In this document: positions 1-13,482 of the stretch, in pieces
Position numbering within the stretch: position 1 is the stretch's first letter
Layout: every line of letters starts with the position of its first letter
Assembly (NCBI GenBank): GCA_030737835.1
Contig: CM060856.1
Location: forward strand, 19,589,941-19,653,940
Direction of reading: 5' to 3'
DNA: 64,000 nucleotides
Origin: Acorus gramineus
Taxonomy: Eukaryota; Streptophyta; Magnoliopsida; Acorales; Acoraceae
Translations under genes and position numbers: made by a program
Notes under the pieces: model-generated
The model's database searches: none
What the model was told of the DNA's origin: nothing
What the model saw: only the letters and a program-made list of their open reading frames with translations

Positions 1-994
1 ACCCACTGATGGATAAAAGATGGAAAATCATATATATTTTTTTAAAAGTTAGTTAAATATATTTTAGTCTATATAAATTAAAAAATCATCACATATCCTT
101 AGGTTATTAACAAAATATCTTTTCAGTCTTTATCGTCACTCCAACTAACCAGGTACATGATTAACCATAACTATATATTAAAAGTTATCAAAAAAGTCTC
201 ACCCTTTATTTTTTAAAAATTGATATAATTACCTAAAAACTTATGAAAATTAGGAAATATTCCAATAAAATAATTAAACTCCCTCAGATCCCTATCTTAT
301 TAGACAATATTTGTTTTAATCTTTACTATAATTGAAACTAACCAGATATGTGATTGACTCCAACTATTCATAATAAATTACTATAATATCATTTTAAAAT
401 TTACTTGATAAATTATTGTAATACATTAACTAGATTTATGGTTAATTTTAAAGAGATTTATTAATTTTACACGAACCTTTTTTTATTTTCATAAAATTTT
501 AGGGAGTTATATCAATTTTTTCTCTTTTTAATTTTCAGGAAATTGAAGGGCATTTTATTATCAAAAGGACTAGATTGGTTTTTTCATATTTTGTAGAGAT
601 TTATTTTAACGTATTTATTGATCAGAGATTAAATCGGTTAACCATATATACTTTCTGCGGATATGTGACGATTCTTTAATGTTGTAGAGACTAAAACCAA
701 TATTGTTAATTTTTCAGGAGTTATATCCATTTTTCCCATGAAAGATGAAAAAGCAAAGTTAAATGCACCGCACCCTACATAAAGTCACATTTACATCCCT
801 AGTATGTTTTGATTTTTTAAAAATATATACTTAATATAATAAAATATATATTTTAAAAAATGTTTATCAATTTATTAAAGAAGTAAAAGTTTACATGTTT
901 CATGATGTATTTTTGTGTTTTTGTAAGAATACATGTTTCATGATGTATACATGAGTTTACATGTATGAAATAAGCGGCCACCTAGAGCTAGCCT
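1..994. other. AT-rich intergenic DNA
   Basis: No coding region, RNA gene or transposon end could be supported here. The stretch is AT-rich with poly-A/T runs. A short near-duplicate around 885-965 (a phrase resembling 'acatgtttcatgatgtat' occurs twice within about 40 bases) is the only local structure seen. Confidence 0.6.
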
Positions 995-2024
995 TAGGGT
1001 TGTCAACGGGTTGGGTCCAGATCCGGACCTGACCCGACCTGGACTCAATTACACGTGTAATATACCTGATCCGATTTGGACCAGACCCGATGGACCCGAA
1101 CATATAAATGGGTTGGGTCCGGGTCCACCCCGCCCCGACCCGTTGGACCCGAGACCCAATTTTTTTATTAATATATGCTCATATTACTAGACTATTAGTA
1201 TTAGTTGACCTATAATTTTGTTTCTTATTTATCAAGTTAAAAATTTGTTCAACCATCTTCAAGATGAGAGGGGTGCTGGCCAACTTATTTAAAGCTCGAT
1301 TCGCGACTGAATAATACACTTAATTAATACTCTCTCATCACCAAGTGTTTGGCATTTTATATATGCCCATGTTATTAAATATTATCTCTTCATCACATGT
1401 ATTTAGCCTTTATTCACGTGTTTTTCTCGATGGAGTCCCTAGACTTTGCATTATTGGCATTTTATGATTCATTTATTTGTGTTCAAATGTTTTTTTTTTA
1501 TATTTAAACTCCTGTGTAAAAATGATTTCTTACAACAACTATCTTGCATGGCAACCGTTAGCAAACCAGAGTAACATGGAAAGGAACCAATAGAGAAAAG
1601 GATGGGTAAATCCACATAAAAATGCAGCAAATGACAACAACATGTTCCACGAAGAAGAAAAAAAAAAATCAATCCATAGGGAACCAACCAACAACAGACA
1701 AAGGAAATACCAAACAAACAAAGTCATCAATCCTCAAATTTACACAGCCCCCACGGGCCCCACTTACTGACTCACACACTCATGCACCAAAAAAAAATGA
1801 TTGATACGTAAACATACAATATTGAAAAGTGATGTCAATCGATCATGATTTGATTCATAATTAACCAACATGAACTGGATATTCAAAAATAAGGTGGTAG
1901 GTCCTCCGGTGGGGTCCACTGGTCCGGGTTCGAGTTTACATTTTTAAAGACCTGCTGGGTCTTGCTACGGATCGGGTCCGGATCCACCTTGACCCGTCCC
2001 GGATCCGACCCATTGACAGGCCTA
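995..2024. mobile_element. hAT-like non-autonomous DNA transposon
   Basis: The left end reads TAGGGTTGTCAACGGGT and the reverse complement of the right end reads TAGGCCTGTCAATGGGT, a 14 of 17 match. The flanks are gctagcct (987-994) and gctagtct (2025-2032), an 8 bp target duplication with one difference. TIRs starting TAGG with an 8 bp duplication are typical of hAT elements. Both subterminal regions (about 1000-1150 and 1895-2020) are rich in gggtccggatcc-like words on opposite strands. There is no transposase reading frame, so the element depends on an outside transposase. The superfamily assignment is inferred from the ends only. Confidence 0.75.
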
Positions 2025-3507
2025 GCTAGTCTTTATCCAAATAGGGCTCTTAAATCTCAAAAAAATAATTTATGATTATAATTCAAAATTTTATTTTAAT
2101 CATATTTTACCATTTGTTTCCTTAATTGTTTTAGAAAAATATTTTGTTCACTATAAACATAATCCTAATTTACATCATAGAAAATTAATTTTATCATTTT
2201 GTATTCTTTTTATTGTTTTCTTTTAAACTATTTTTGTCTCATTTTTATTTTTTTATATTTTATTTATTTATATTTGATTCTTTAAAAAAGATTAATTCCA
2301 CAATTTAAGGATTTTTTGTTGCTTTTATATATTGTGTTTTCATGTTTTTTAAAAATCAATTTTAAAATTTATGCAAGAAAATTTATGATGACATTATCTA
2401 AAAAAAACATTCTAGGTCAATTTCATGAGTTTGCCTAGGGGTCATCTGCAGGCCAACCCAGGCAATAGCATGTTATAGCGTGTAATATCTCAATACATAT
2501 GGGAGGTTGTCAAAGACTTCATTCGTGACTGGATTAGATTCATTGCAGGAGCCAAACACAATGAATTTCGTAGGGGATCATTGTTTCATCGATGAGTGAG
2601 TTTTGGGCTTGTTTTGTTTTTGGGAGAAATAGAACTCTCTTCTCATTTGGGCGTTTTGTTTTCTTTTTTAGTTTATCCTCTTTTCATCTTCTCCTTTGCT
2701 TACTTCCCCCTTATGATATTGTAACATCAAAATCTATTAATAAAATCGGATTAATAATAATCTATTTTTTTTTCATCAAAAAATATATTTCAATATAAAA
2801 AAAAATGATATGTCCAGTCCGATGTGTGGTAGCCCTCAAACATTTTGATTTTTTTAAGCATATATTCATTTCATGAAATACATATTATTTTTAAAAATAA
2901 AATATATATAGCTAAACCAATGAAGTCTGCTACTATATTTTTACATTATACACTCTACTAGAGATCCATGTAGACTGTAGATAGGATTGCAAAATAAATT
3001 CAGTGCATAAACGTCACTCAATAGATAGGATTTAACCGTCCACACCACAATAAATAAATAAGGACTCTGTTACACTCAGTATTTTTTATAGTCCAAAATA
3101 CTTTATATAAATAGTTAGAAATTCAGTGAAACATTTACATCATTAGACGATATATATACCTTGTTAAATTTTTTCGTATATTTATTAAAAATAGGTTGAT
3201 TCATTTTTAAATAAAGCAGACATGCATTTTTAGATGATTTTTATTATTTTTTAAAAAACAAAAAAAAAATATGGTCAGAGTTTTAAAATGTAGAAATCAC
3301 TGGGTTTAACATTTCCAAATGAGAATCATAGGCGCGTGGGGCATTTGTCCACCTCTTGATCCCGATCTACGTCCTTTTCTTTAACGATATGAACTTCAAA
3401 CAGCATTGGCTCGGGCACGCGGTTGACTAAACCCAGCAAAACCCATTTTTCAAGAGAGAGAAACACAACAGTGTTGTTATCCCTATCCGCGGCAGAGACG
3501 GAAACAG
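2025..3507. other. Intergenic region before the kinase gene, with a possible LINE tail
   Basis: Mostly AT-rich. Positions 2500-2810 look different: a short readable stretch ends in a stop near 2594, followed by a T-rich tail with 'attaataaaatcgg' and a terminal A run near 2797-2806. That layout resembles the 3' end of a 5'-truncated plant L1 LINE, but no endonuclease or reverse transcriptase is present and no target duplication was found, so this is only a suggestion. The last 100 bases before 3508 are the probable kinase promoter and 5' UTR; no clear TATA box was seen. Confidence 0.35.
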
Positions 3508-6500
3508 ATGGTACTCTATGGGATGGTGGTCCCGTTGCCCAAACCCTCCTTCACCAGATCCGAGCAGACCATCATCTCCTTCGATCCCTCCATCGACCGG
3601 ATGTCCGACGCCGCCTCTCGCCGCCGGAGGGGCGACTACGTCTTCGTCGTCAATCCAAAGGGTATCACTTCCTTTCGGATTCATTCTTTCTTGATCTTTT
3701 GATTTGTTCGAATCACATGAATGAAGTGCTTTTGAAATCCTTTTGTGTGATTGGGTAGGCGCGAATGGACGGACCGGGAAGGAGTGGAAGAAGCTGTTGC
3801 CTTACCTTGGATCCCGTCTCGGCGGGGATTGCAATGTGAGAACGCACGAATGCTTTTGGTTTCTTGATCTTGAGATGTGATGCCTTTCTGTTTGTTGTGG
3901 GTAACTGTTTTTCAATTGAGATTGGTCATATAAGATTTTGGTTCATGTAATTTTTTAGGACTTGCGAAGTTCCTTCATTTTCTTTTCTTCTGTCTATGTA
4001 GTACTTACACGTGTTGTTGTTGTTGGAATTTTGTTTAATTTATGGTGATCTTTTTTCATTTAATAATAAGAAGAAGATGGCTTGTTAGATGGTGGGATTT
4101 GAGTTATGGAAATGAATCATTGATTCTAATTTTGGATCTTCTTCGAGTAATCTCAAGATCAAATATCATTTCAAATATTGAATACTCTGATAGCAAACTT
4201 TCATTTAGAGTTTTTTTTTTTTTCCTATTGTGAGCAAATATCGTGTTGACGGGGTTGGGCAGAGGGGGTGACATAATTACATAAATGATTAATATGAAGG
4301 TTTTGAGAAAGGATATGATTGAAGTTAGTAAACTAATTATTGAGTCTCACTAAAATTTGTCCAATAAATCTTGGTGGCACATTTCAGCTGTCTGTATTTA
4401 ATGAAATGAAAAAAGTTATCATTGGGATTGAACTTAGATACTAATTTATGTCATGGTTGTATATGCAAAGCCATCCACCAATTTGCAGGTAGAAGAATAT
4501 GTTTTTCTTCTCTTTTCAATTCATTAGTAGTGATGTTTGAACCCAAGAGTCACAGGTTCAAAACCAGGTAGAAGAATATGTTGAGTTGAGTTGAGTTGAT
4601 TGAGATGCTAAAACCTGATGGATGATGGGTGTATTATCTTCATAATGTATCTATTATTGAATTCTGAGGAGCAAACTGCAAAGAAACTTGCATGTCTTCT
4701 GTGTGCATGTGTTCTCGGCTGCAAATATTATTCTTTGTGTTTCTTGTTTTAAACTTCTATGTTCTTGTTCTTAAGCTTTTGTTTGTTCTTCTTCGTTTCT
4801 GTCCAGATATGTGAATTAATTACTTCAGGTCCTTCTCATGCTGTTGACATAACGAGGGAGGTGAGCAATTTTATTCAAAGCATGCTATAGTGTTATAAAT
4901 ATATTATTACATACAATGTTGAGGATTATTTAGTTAGTCATCAATTTGTATGTTGGTGGTCAATGTAGGCTATAAGGGAGGGGGTAGATGCTGTGATAGC
5001 TGTTGGAGGTGATGGTACTCTTCATGAGGTATGCTCTGTTCTTATTAACCTAAAATCTAATTTGGCGTCACTTGTTTCCAATATACATCCCCATCCATAG
5101 AGCTCTTGGAATTAAGCTTGTCTGTGTTAACCAATTTCCTTCTTATATTTTTTTTTTTTTTTAATTCTTTACCTCTTAGTTTTGAACAATTGAATGGATA
5201 TAATATAAAATGAAGAATATCTTCCTAGGATAATGAAGAGTTTACCCTATATCATTTTAACATAGTGGCCAGCTGTTTCATAAAAAAAACAGTGTGGCCA
5301 ACTGGCCATTTTATTGCCAACAACAGTTCTCTTCTCTTGAACTCTTGTTGGTTGAGGATCATCTTATAACACCAACCACATGAAGTGCTGATCATCTTAT
5401 AATGCCATCCAACTTGGATTTGCAGAGTGCCATCTTACATCTCTCCTTTAGATTTGAAATTGAAGTTAGATCTGAATTCTGAAGGAAAAGTAGTAGTTTT
5501 TCAAAAAGTCTAGAAGTCTTAGGGGCCGTTTGGTTCAGCGGAAAGTTGATTTTAAGTCCTGATTTATAAGTGCAGATTGTATAAGTTCTGATAAGTTTTA
5601 ATCAGTTCAGAAGAAAAACTGTTTGGTTCAGCGGAAATTATAAACACTTATTACAAATAAGTGTGTTTGGCTCAGTACTAAAGAGTAGAGCTTATGATAA
5701 GGGTGTTTTGGTCCATTTAATAAGTGCTGAATGTAATTTGATGTTTGGTTGAAAACTTTATTATTTGCTTATTTTTTCTATTTATTAAAAAAAGATACTT
5801 TGATATATGTCTATTTAATAAATTATTAGATACTACACTTTGATTACTTGTTAGAACCTGCATCTGGTCCCACTAAACCATCAGCACAGCACTGCATCTA
5901 GTAGATAGCTGTTACAAGATTATTTTTTGAGAAGCTTGATTTTAAAAAATTTCTTACACCAACAAAATGCCTATATCATAACCTCTTAACCAACTACGGG
6001 TATCTTTAGTTTCCTTTAATGATTCAAATAACCATAGAATGATAGGCTGCATTTTTTTCTCCATGTGGCATTGAAGTTTTACATGTAGTTTTTTCAAGCC
6101 TAGGTCAAGCCCTTCTACCTGGGTCACTAGGAGCACCTAGTCTACCCCTGTCCCTAGGCCATGACTTCTCCCAAACTCTTCCATTTGGTACACGAGCTTA
6201 AAGAATCCAAAAACTCAACTAAACATCTAATTCTTTGGCTATCAGAGCATTTAATAATCCTATTATAGCATACAATATACATAAATACTAAAGATTAGGT
6301 TTGAATCATTAAAACCCTATGAGAAATGCAAGAAATGAAGCACTGCATTTACATGTCCATCCCCAAAACCATGGAAACAAATGCATGTGCCTTTCGAATA
6401 GAACAACTGTAAAGACTGCAGGTGAATAACTCTTAACAAATCCCATACTTCCAAGGCATCTAATACATCACACTGTGAAGACTACTCAAACAAATATCAA

Positions 6501-9500
6501 ACATATATTTCCATGTTCTCTTTTTATTATATGTAATTCTCCTGTTGTATACCCTGTAAACCAACTCCTAAAAAGAACTGCCTTCTCTAGAAAGACCACA
6601 AATGTTAACTAATAAACATTGCCAATGATACAGTGTCAAAGAACAGAATCAAAATTGTAAACATGTGTGAGTATGTATATTCTGGTTAAGAGAACATAAG
6701 TAGGGCACAGATCAGATCAGATCAATTTCAACCCATTCAGAGAACTTGTGGTATAATTGATTGGATTCATTCAAGCTACTCAATGTGTTAGAAACTATCT
6801 AGGGCTCTACTTACCCAGTTACCCCATGACAAGGCCTTGTACAAATGATTTATTAAATACAACACCATCATCATCAGAGGCTGTAGTTTGGTTACAATTA
6901 TTAACAATTTTTACAATCATCTCCACCAAATCTGCACTCCTCCCTAAGTCCATTCAGAACAGATCCCTCTCCACAGAAAAAACAACATCACAAGATCAAC
7001 AAATTCAGACATAGATTAAGCTAATCAATTAAAATTGTCAGAATTTTAGGGAGATGCTCCAACACGCACAATCAATCAACACAAAACGAAAACCAATTAG
7101 AGATCTATGTCCAAATCACTAGATAATATTTATAGTGAACACTTAAGGCATATAGAAACTCTTGTTTTTCTCTTTATAATAATCAAATTACATGAGAAAA
7201 GACTCCATGTATGTTAAAAGAAAAGCCATGAATGCAAGCATTTTATAAATGCAATAAACCAATATATAGCATAGATGTCCCTTGTTCTTAAATAGTTCTG
7301 TCAAGTTTTGTATCCTTCATTCCCTTCACACACAGGCACAAAAACAGTTTATGAAAAAAATCATAACAAGCCCATTCAACTACATTATCTATTCAGTCTT
7401 CTTCATCTGTAATATCTATAACATTATCATGATTTGAGATGACACAAAGACACAAATGCAAACTTTGCTTCTCATAAACTTAATGTTCTGGAAACTAAAA
7501 TATACATGAGCATCTCTAGATTATGTGATTATGTGAAAGAATAGATAATGTTAACTTTTAGATCTAGGTATCACAGGAGAATCGACAAGACTCACTAGGA
7601 ATCAGAGTTAAGGCATAGATGAGGGCCTTCTGTGGCTGATGGGGGGTGGTGGACCTCGAAAAATCTTCAGATCTACGGTGTGGAGTGATGATGGAGAGAC
7701 CAGCCTTTTCCGGTCGTATTGGAGGTCGATGAAGCTGTAAACGATGGTCGCTGCTCGATTTTTCTATCGGAGATCCGTGGCCTCCGCCTCTGTAAGCCAG
7801 CGAGAGCGCGATTGGTGAAGGAATCTCGAAATGGAGTAGCTAGGGTTTTGAAAGGGTGAAAGAATTGTTGAATGAGGAGACAGAGAGAGAGTGAAGAGGT
7901 GGGTTATATACCTTGTGTAATAACGGGAAGAAGGCAGGGGCTCCATGGTCTTTTCGTAGGGGTTGGATAAGGGCGGAATGCGTTCGGCGGATAATAAGTA
8001 GGGTTCAATTCACTTATTTTTTGGGGTGAAAAAACACTAAAAACTGATTTTATAAGAGCTTATAAGTGCATCTAACCAAACAGACTAGTAGCCAATAAGA
8101 ACTGAAAATCCAGATTAAGTAAAATAAGTACTGAAAAGAAGTCGAACCAAACGGCCCCTTAATCTTAAGTCCTCATCAATGGTTGGCATTCCAATCCTTT
8201 CCAGGCCTTAGAAATTTTATCTTACACCCCTATCTCCCTCCCTCTCTCTCATATATGTTAATGTGACTATACGGCTGAAATGCCTGATATCATAAAAAAA
8301 AAATTTCTTCTAATTGACCATCTTTCAGGATTTAAATGCTCAAGTTTGATTTTCCATTTTTTGTAACTGTAACAATATAAATACGTGATGAAGGATGATT
8401 TTTTTTTTTAATTAACAGGTTGTAAATGGCTTCTTTTGGGAAGGAAAACCTGTTCTTGCTCATGACCAAGGAGCCAAACATTCAACTGCACTTGGTGTAA
8501 GTGACATCAGTTCTTTTTAATGCATCATATGACATATTATTCATGTATAACCACTTTGTCTATGCACATATGTCAAGAAGTGATTTTCATTTATTTTTCC
8601 TCTTACAGATCATTCCTCTAGGTACTGGATCTGATTTTGCTAGAACATTTTGCTGGTTAGTTGCTGTGCTAGTCTACTTTAAATCATTCTATGGGATTGG
8701 AGTGATACTCTAATAGATAGAAATCCTCCTGTATCATTTGTTTTGTTAGGAAAAATGATCCTCATGAAGCAATTGAACGCATTGCCACAGGTTTGCTCAA
8801 CTTGTTTAACATCTTTTGATATATGGTTATAAAATCAAGGGCTCATATGTATGTAGCAGATCCATTCTTGTTGTTCAGTTGTTTCTATCACCTCAAACAA
8901 GAACTATTACAGGTCTAAAAACTCAAATAGATGTTGGCACTATTAGCGGAGAAATGGGAGATCTTCACTGTTTTCTCAATGTTGCTGATATCCATTTGTA
9001 ATATTCTGTTCTTTAAGAGCTCCTCTAATCATACACATCATACCTTTTTTGGGCATCTCACTTTTGTGTTTGTGAAAACTTGCAGGAGTGCAAAGGCAGG
9101 TTATTATGCTGGTAGATACAAGCGATTTGGAAATTTGTGCTATGTTTTTGGTGCATTGAGAGCCTTTATGGGACATCGTAATCAGGATCTTAAGATCAAG
9201 GTCAGTGCTGGCTTCTAGTGGTAGCAGTTTTATGGTGCAGGCAAACTATCCATAGCAGTTTCATTGAACACAGTTCCTTATGATTGCGCCATCCCATTTA
9301 AACACCAGTTGGGATATTGCAACATGCAGGTTGATGGTGGAGAATGGGAAGTATATTCAGACGTGACAGCCCTTTGCATTGGAAATGCCAAATACTTTGG
9401 TGGTGGCATGAAAATCACTCCCACAGCTGACCCTTGCAGCAGAAACCTTGAGGTTGACTGGTTTTAAGCTGCTAACTTGTCTGCCCCTTCTTCAATGATT

Positions 9501-11110
9501 ATTTACTTGTTTATGCACAATATGCTGAATCATCTATGAAATAGTCTGTACTTTGAATTTGTGTTCCAGGTTGTGATTCTCCAGAACTTTAAGTGGTATG
9601 ATTTTGTTTTGAAACTACACAAATTGTACAGAGGAACACATCTATCAGAGGAAAATGTACACTTGAGAAGGTGAGTTTCTCTGTGTTTTAATAATTTGAT
9701 CAGGTTGTGTTCTGAATCTAATGAATGATATAACATTGTTTTGGAGTCATTTGTTCTTTACTGTTTTGACTTTCACTGATTGTTTAAGTTGAGAATCTTG
9801 AGATATGTATTTCTCCCTGTCTTTGTTGAAAGATTTCTGCTAGAATTAACTAAATGTATTCCCACCACAAGTATGTACAAAGCTTTTATAGTGTATATGT
9901 ATAGTTTTGTCCTTGCATATGCACTTTACAAATTGTGTATTTGCCTAGTGAATATACACTAACAAAAATATGTATATATACAGTTTATGTACATAATTTT
10001 TGTGTGTATATGTTTGTATTTATTTGTGGCTGGATTTCCATTGTTGGATCTATCATTTTTCATTGATACCTAGTGTTCATGCGTATGTTGCTATACTAAT
10101 TACCTAGTTTACACCTAAAATCTGAAATGCGTCCACATTCTCAGTCTGCAATTGATTGTATTTATGTGCTTGCTAGAAAACCTCTCATGATAAAACCTTT
10201 CTGTTATTCATCTTATATACTAGGTGTAACCTCTTATAAACTCAAATGCTGTACCACACATTCATTAACGACTATAGTGATACTTATTTTCTGAAGGGAA
10301 TGGATGTTCTTTGGGCAGAGAACCTTTGTTTGTGTATATTATCTTCATATTTGTTCGAAGCTAATTCTAGCATACATAAGAAACTAAAGAGGCTTCATGT
10401 AAAAACGAGCGTTCCTGATAATATATGAAAACAATTCCAAGAAGAAAAACCCAAACAATGTAGCAATTTCTTCTCTCCTCCTAATGATTGAATTTTCTTT
10501 TAAAATTTATCAGTACACACCCAATCTGTCGTTCATCTGCAATAATAGTCTTTTCATGAAATTTGAAAGTGGGGAGAGAATTTTCAATTGTTTAGTGTAT
10601 ATATTGGATTGGATAACAACTAAGGAATACAATGATCCAATTGGATTATTTCTCAAAAAAAAGAAAATGTTCATATTGGATGACCACAACACAAATAGGT
10701 TTTAGAGTAGCTGGCTTGTGGGCATTTCTGCTTATGCAGAGGAACAAGACTTTCATGTTAGTGATATGTGCTTTTCTTTTAAAACAGATCACCACTTCAT
10801 GATGGATGAGACTTCCATTGTTTTTATGTGTGTTCCTTTCCTTTTTACTAAACTTTCTTCCATGTTAAAGTTAATGATGGCATTGAAGCTTTTAGTCAAG
10901 AACATGACATGATGTGGTAACTTAGTATGAAATTTCTTGTCCATTTATTCATTGATTTTGCACGTTCTCACCACTTGCAGTGTGCACACAATTGAGGTGG
11001 AAGAATTGGTGAGTCAGGGAGGAATCTATGTGCAATCTGATGGTGAACATCTTGGATTTCTCCCAAGAAAATTTTCTGTTTTACCAGCAGCCATTGAGAT
11101 GTTTATTTAA
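3508..11110 (+). CDS. LCBK2: Sphingoid long-chain base kinase, LCBK2-like (12 exons)
   Basis: It phosphorylates sphingoid long-chain bases or a related lipid, by membership of the diacylglycerol/sphingosine kinase catalytic family. Exons: 3508-3661, 3759-3835, 4807-4860, 4969-5028, 8419-8496, 8609-8655, 8750-8790, 8913-8997, 9086-9200, 9330-9452, 9570-9670, 10981-11110. All introns are GT-AG and the joined frame is open for 1065 bases, giving 354 residues and a TAA. Visible motifs are VFVVNPKG (about 45-52), the nucleotide-binding GGDGT (108-112) and [11 protein letters not shown] (144-154). The C-terminal end has [16 protein letters not shown]-type sequence as in plant LCBK2. The start at 3508 opens an Arg-rich N-terminus, compatible with an organelle signal though I could not test it. 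Intron 4 (5029-8418) is swollen by a DNA transposon. No break was seen in the coding exons, so the gene looks functional. The LCBK2 identity rests on remembered family similarity. Confidence 0.9.
5522..8158. mobile_element. PIF/Harbinger-type DNA element in kinase intron 4
   Basis: The left end is GGGGCCGTTTGGTTC and the right end is its inverse, with TTA on both sides (5519-5521 and 8159-8161). A 3 bp TTA duplication with GGGCCGTTTGG-type ends is characteristic of PIF/Harbinger elements. The subterminal regions are also inverted: 'ataagt' and 'ctgattt'-like words recur on both sides. The element is 2637 bp and has no transposase frame. A GC-richer block near 7620-7960 looks like a gene leader on the - strand and could be a remnant of the autonomous element's promoter or a captured segment. 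It makes up most of the 3.4 kb intron 4. Confidence 0.85.
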
Positions 11111-11215
11111 ACTTCCATTTTTTTAAAAAATAAGGGTCAATTAATATTGTTTCCCTTACACGGAGAAACATGACAAAATCGATAAAAAATGTGATTTTCT
11201 TCTATAGTTTTTGTC

Positions 11216-11563
11216 TAGGTAAGTGGTATGATAAATGAGTGAGTTTGGACAATTTTTAAAGCTCGGTTAGATTCGAAAGCTGGATCGAGTTTTATGTTGT
11301 GTTCAAATTTAACTCGTTTGTGTTATAAAAAACTTAGTTGAAGCTTTGTAAAATCAGAACATTAAATCAATATAAAATTATGTTCGTTTAAACTCATGAT
11401 TTTAGTTCATTTAGGTTAAAATTTTATTTTTAATCTCTAAAATCCTTAAAATGAAAAAGAACATTATGTTCATTTAGGTTTGTGTGCTCGGCTCGGCTCG
11501 GTTTGTTTATAAACGAGTCGAGTTATGTTAAAGTTTGACTCGTTCTACTCGTTTACCACCTTC
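11216..11563. mobile_element. Possible degraded hAT-like relic
   Basis: The left side has TAGGTAAGTGGTATGATAAA. The right side, read inversely, has a similar TACTTGAAGGTGGTAAACGA. Both sides also carry clustered ctcgg/gactcg words. No target duplication could be fixed, so the borders and class are uncertain. Confidence 0.3.
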
Positions 11564-11890
11564 AAGTAATCATCTATGGTTTGTCTCTGGTTAGTGATAA
11601 TGTTAGTGAAGGCGGCTATTATTCAATCCTTCTCTATTATGGTTTGCTAAAGCAATGCGAGATGAAAACAGGTGCACTTGCATTTGGAGCAGTAGTGCAG
11701 AATTTATTGCAATGTCACATATTTCATGTATACAATATTTTAATTCCTTTGTACAATTGCATTTGGAATGCTAGAATAATTTCCGAAAATATTGGTAAAG
11801 AAAATATAACATGAAGCATATTCAATAAATCAAGTCACTCAGCAATGATGATGAAAATAAATTTATGCTCAAATCTCAAACTCTATTATA

Positions 11891-12305
11891 GTATGTACTT
11901 TATTTTAATAAAAAAAAAATATATTTTTATTAATTAAGTATATATTAAAAAATTCAAAAATAACTGCAGGTATGACTACAAATGTGAGTAAATCATTTTT
12001 TCCCTAGAAAACCTAGATTTTGAACGTGGCTTGGGCACTAAAGAAATTCTGAAAATCAGCTATTACACGTGACTAGTAAGGATTATATATATAAAATCCT
12101 TTAATGCTGTTTATACTCCATTATCTTTGAGTGTATAAATTATTATATCATATATATATAGTATGTACTTTATTAATAAAATATATATATTTTATTAATC
12201 AAGTAAATATTAAAAAATTTAAAAATAACTGCAGGTAGGAGTGCAAGTGTGAGCGATTTTTTTCTTTTCCCTAAAAACCTAGATTTAGAGCGAGGCTTTG
12301 TCACT
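11891..12305. repeat. Tandem duplication of a ~150 bp AT-rich block
   Basis: Block 11891 to about 12037 and block 12161-12305 share order and wording: gtatgtactttatt, then a poly-A/T stretch, then 'aaataactgcaggta', then 'cctagattt' and a final tcact/gcact. They are about 270 bp apart start to start, with many substitutions and small indels, so the duplication is old. Confidence 0.75.
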
Positions 12306-12642
12306 GGAAAGGGGACCGGAGTGCTAGGCAGGTAGAATTTATAGTCGTTTGGTAAGTGTCCAAACCAAAAATATATATTCTACATATATCTTCCATTAAA
12401 CATTACATGGCATGTTTGTCAGTTTTCTGATTGGAAAACTCCATGAATATTAATAATATAAGATACTTACCAGCAACAAAAGTTTGAATCCGACTCCACC
12501 ACAGCTATTGTTTGGCTGAAGGGCAAGGGAACTTCCATGGACTGCGTTTTTTACTCAGTGATCCATACTACACGGTCTATCCATTCTTCACTATTGGAAA
12601 GTCTCCCACATCCATCGTGAAGGGAACAATGCTGTGGATGCG

Positions 12643-13126
12643 TAGGGCTACAACTCGGACGGGTTAGGTTCGGGAGTCGACCCCAACTCAAATTCTAAAC
12701 TAGTCAACCCTAACCCGATCCAATCCGATTTTCAACCTGAATTAGACCAACTCGAACCCAATCCGTAATTAAATAAACCAACCCGAATTGGACCAACCCG
12801 ACCCAACCCAAATTTCTAACATGATGTACAAATTAAATAAATCAACCCTTCCCAACTTGTAAGATTAGCTAGGTTTACCTAAAATTTGAACTACTCAGAT
12901 TGAAAGCTAGATAATAAACGACAACGATTTTTTTTTAACTATTAGTTTACGGGTTCGGGTTGGGTCAGGTTGTGAGTGAGGCCAACCTGAATCCAACCTG
13001 ATTTGTGAGGCAATCTGAATTGGTCTAACCCGAATCCGAATCCGATTTGGTCAACCCAACCCATGTAAAAAATAGGTTCAACCGGTCAGGTTCGGGTTCA
13101 ACCCGACCCAACCTATAGGTGCTCTA
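12643..13126. mobile_element. Short TIR element with GGGTTCGGGTT-type subterminal repeats
   Basis: The outer ends read TAGGGCTAC on the left and TAGAGCACC on the inverse of the right. Inside are dense cccgaaccc/gggttcggg words in opposite orientation on the two sides. This layout resembles the hAT-like element at 995-2024. The flanking 8-mers (tggatgcg and gcttctca) do not match, so either the borders are slightly off or the duplication has decayed. Confidence 0.5.
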
Positions 13127-13482
13127 GCTTCTCACCGATCCACTGTAGGTGAAAGCATCATCAGATACCATGAGATATGGTACACGCTTGAGAATTGTTT
13201 GAGCTCTGACAAAGATGGCAGGGTACGCAGATCGTAATCTTTTCTATGTTTTGATAAAACCTCTTCTTCTTGTTAATTTATGTATTTCTGAACTCCTACC
13301 CTGTGGGGATCAAATCTTTTTTTTATGAATAATGTAATGTATATCTGTATATTTTATTTAGTTACAGTAATACAAAGTTTATTGATTACCCATAATAATA
13401 ATAAAAAAAAAACAAATAAACAAACAAACAAATACAACACAACACGCATGAAATCATAAAAACCAGTCCATAAACATCCCCT
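13127..13482. other. 3' flank of the P450 gene
   Basis: No gene seen. It should contain the P450 3' UTR (read on the - strand); an A-rich run lies at about 13404-13440. Confidence 0.5.

Larger units (their letters stand above)
11111..12642. other. Downstream intergenic region of the kinase gene
   Basis: AT-rich. It contains a possible degraded hAT-like element (11216 to about 11563) and a duplicated AT-rich block (11891-12305), listed separately. No further gene was recognised. Confidence 0.6.

Noticed and set aside
3423-3758. 111-residue + strand frame and the - strand frame over kinase exon 1
   Set aside because: The splice-compatible kinase frame from 3508 explains this segment.
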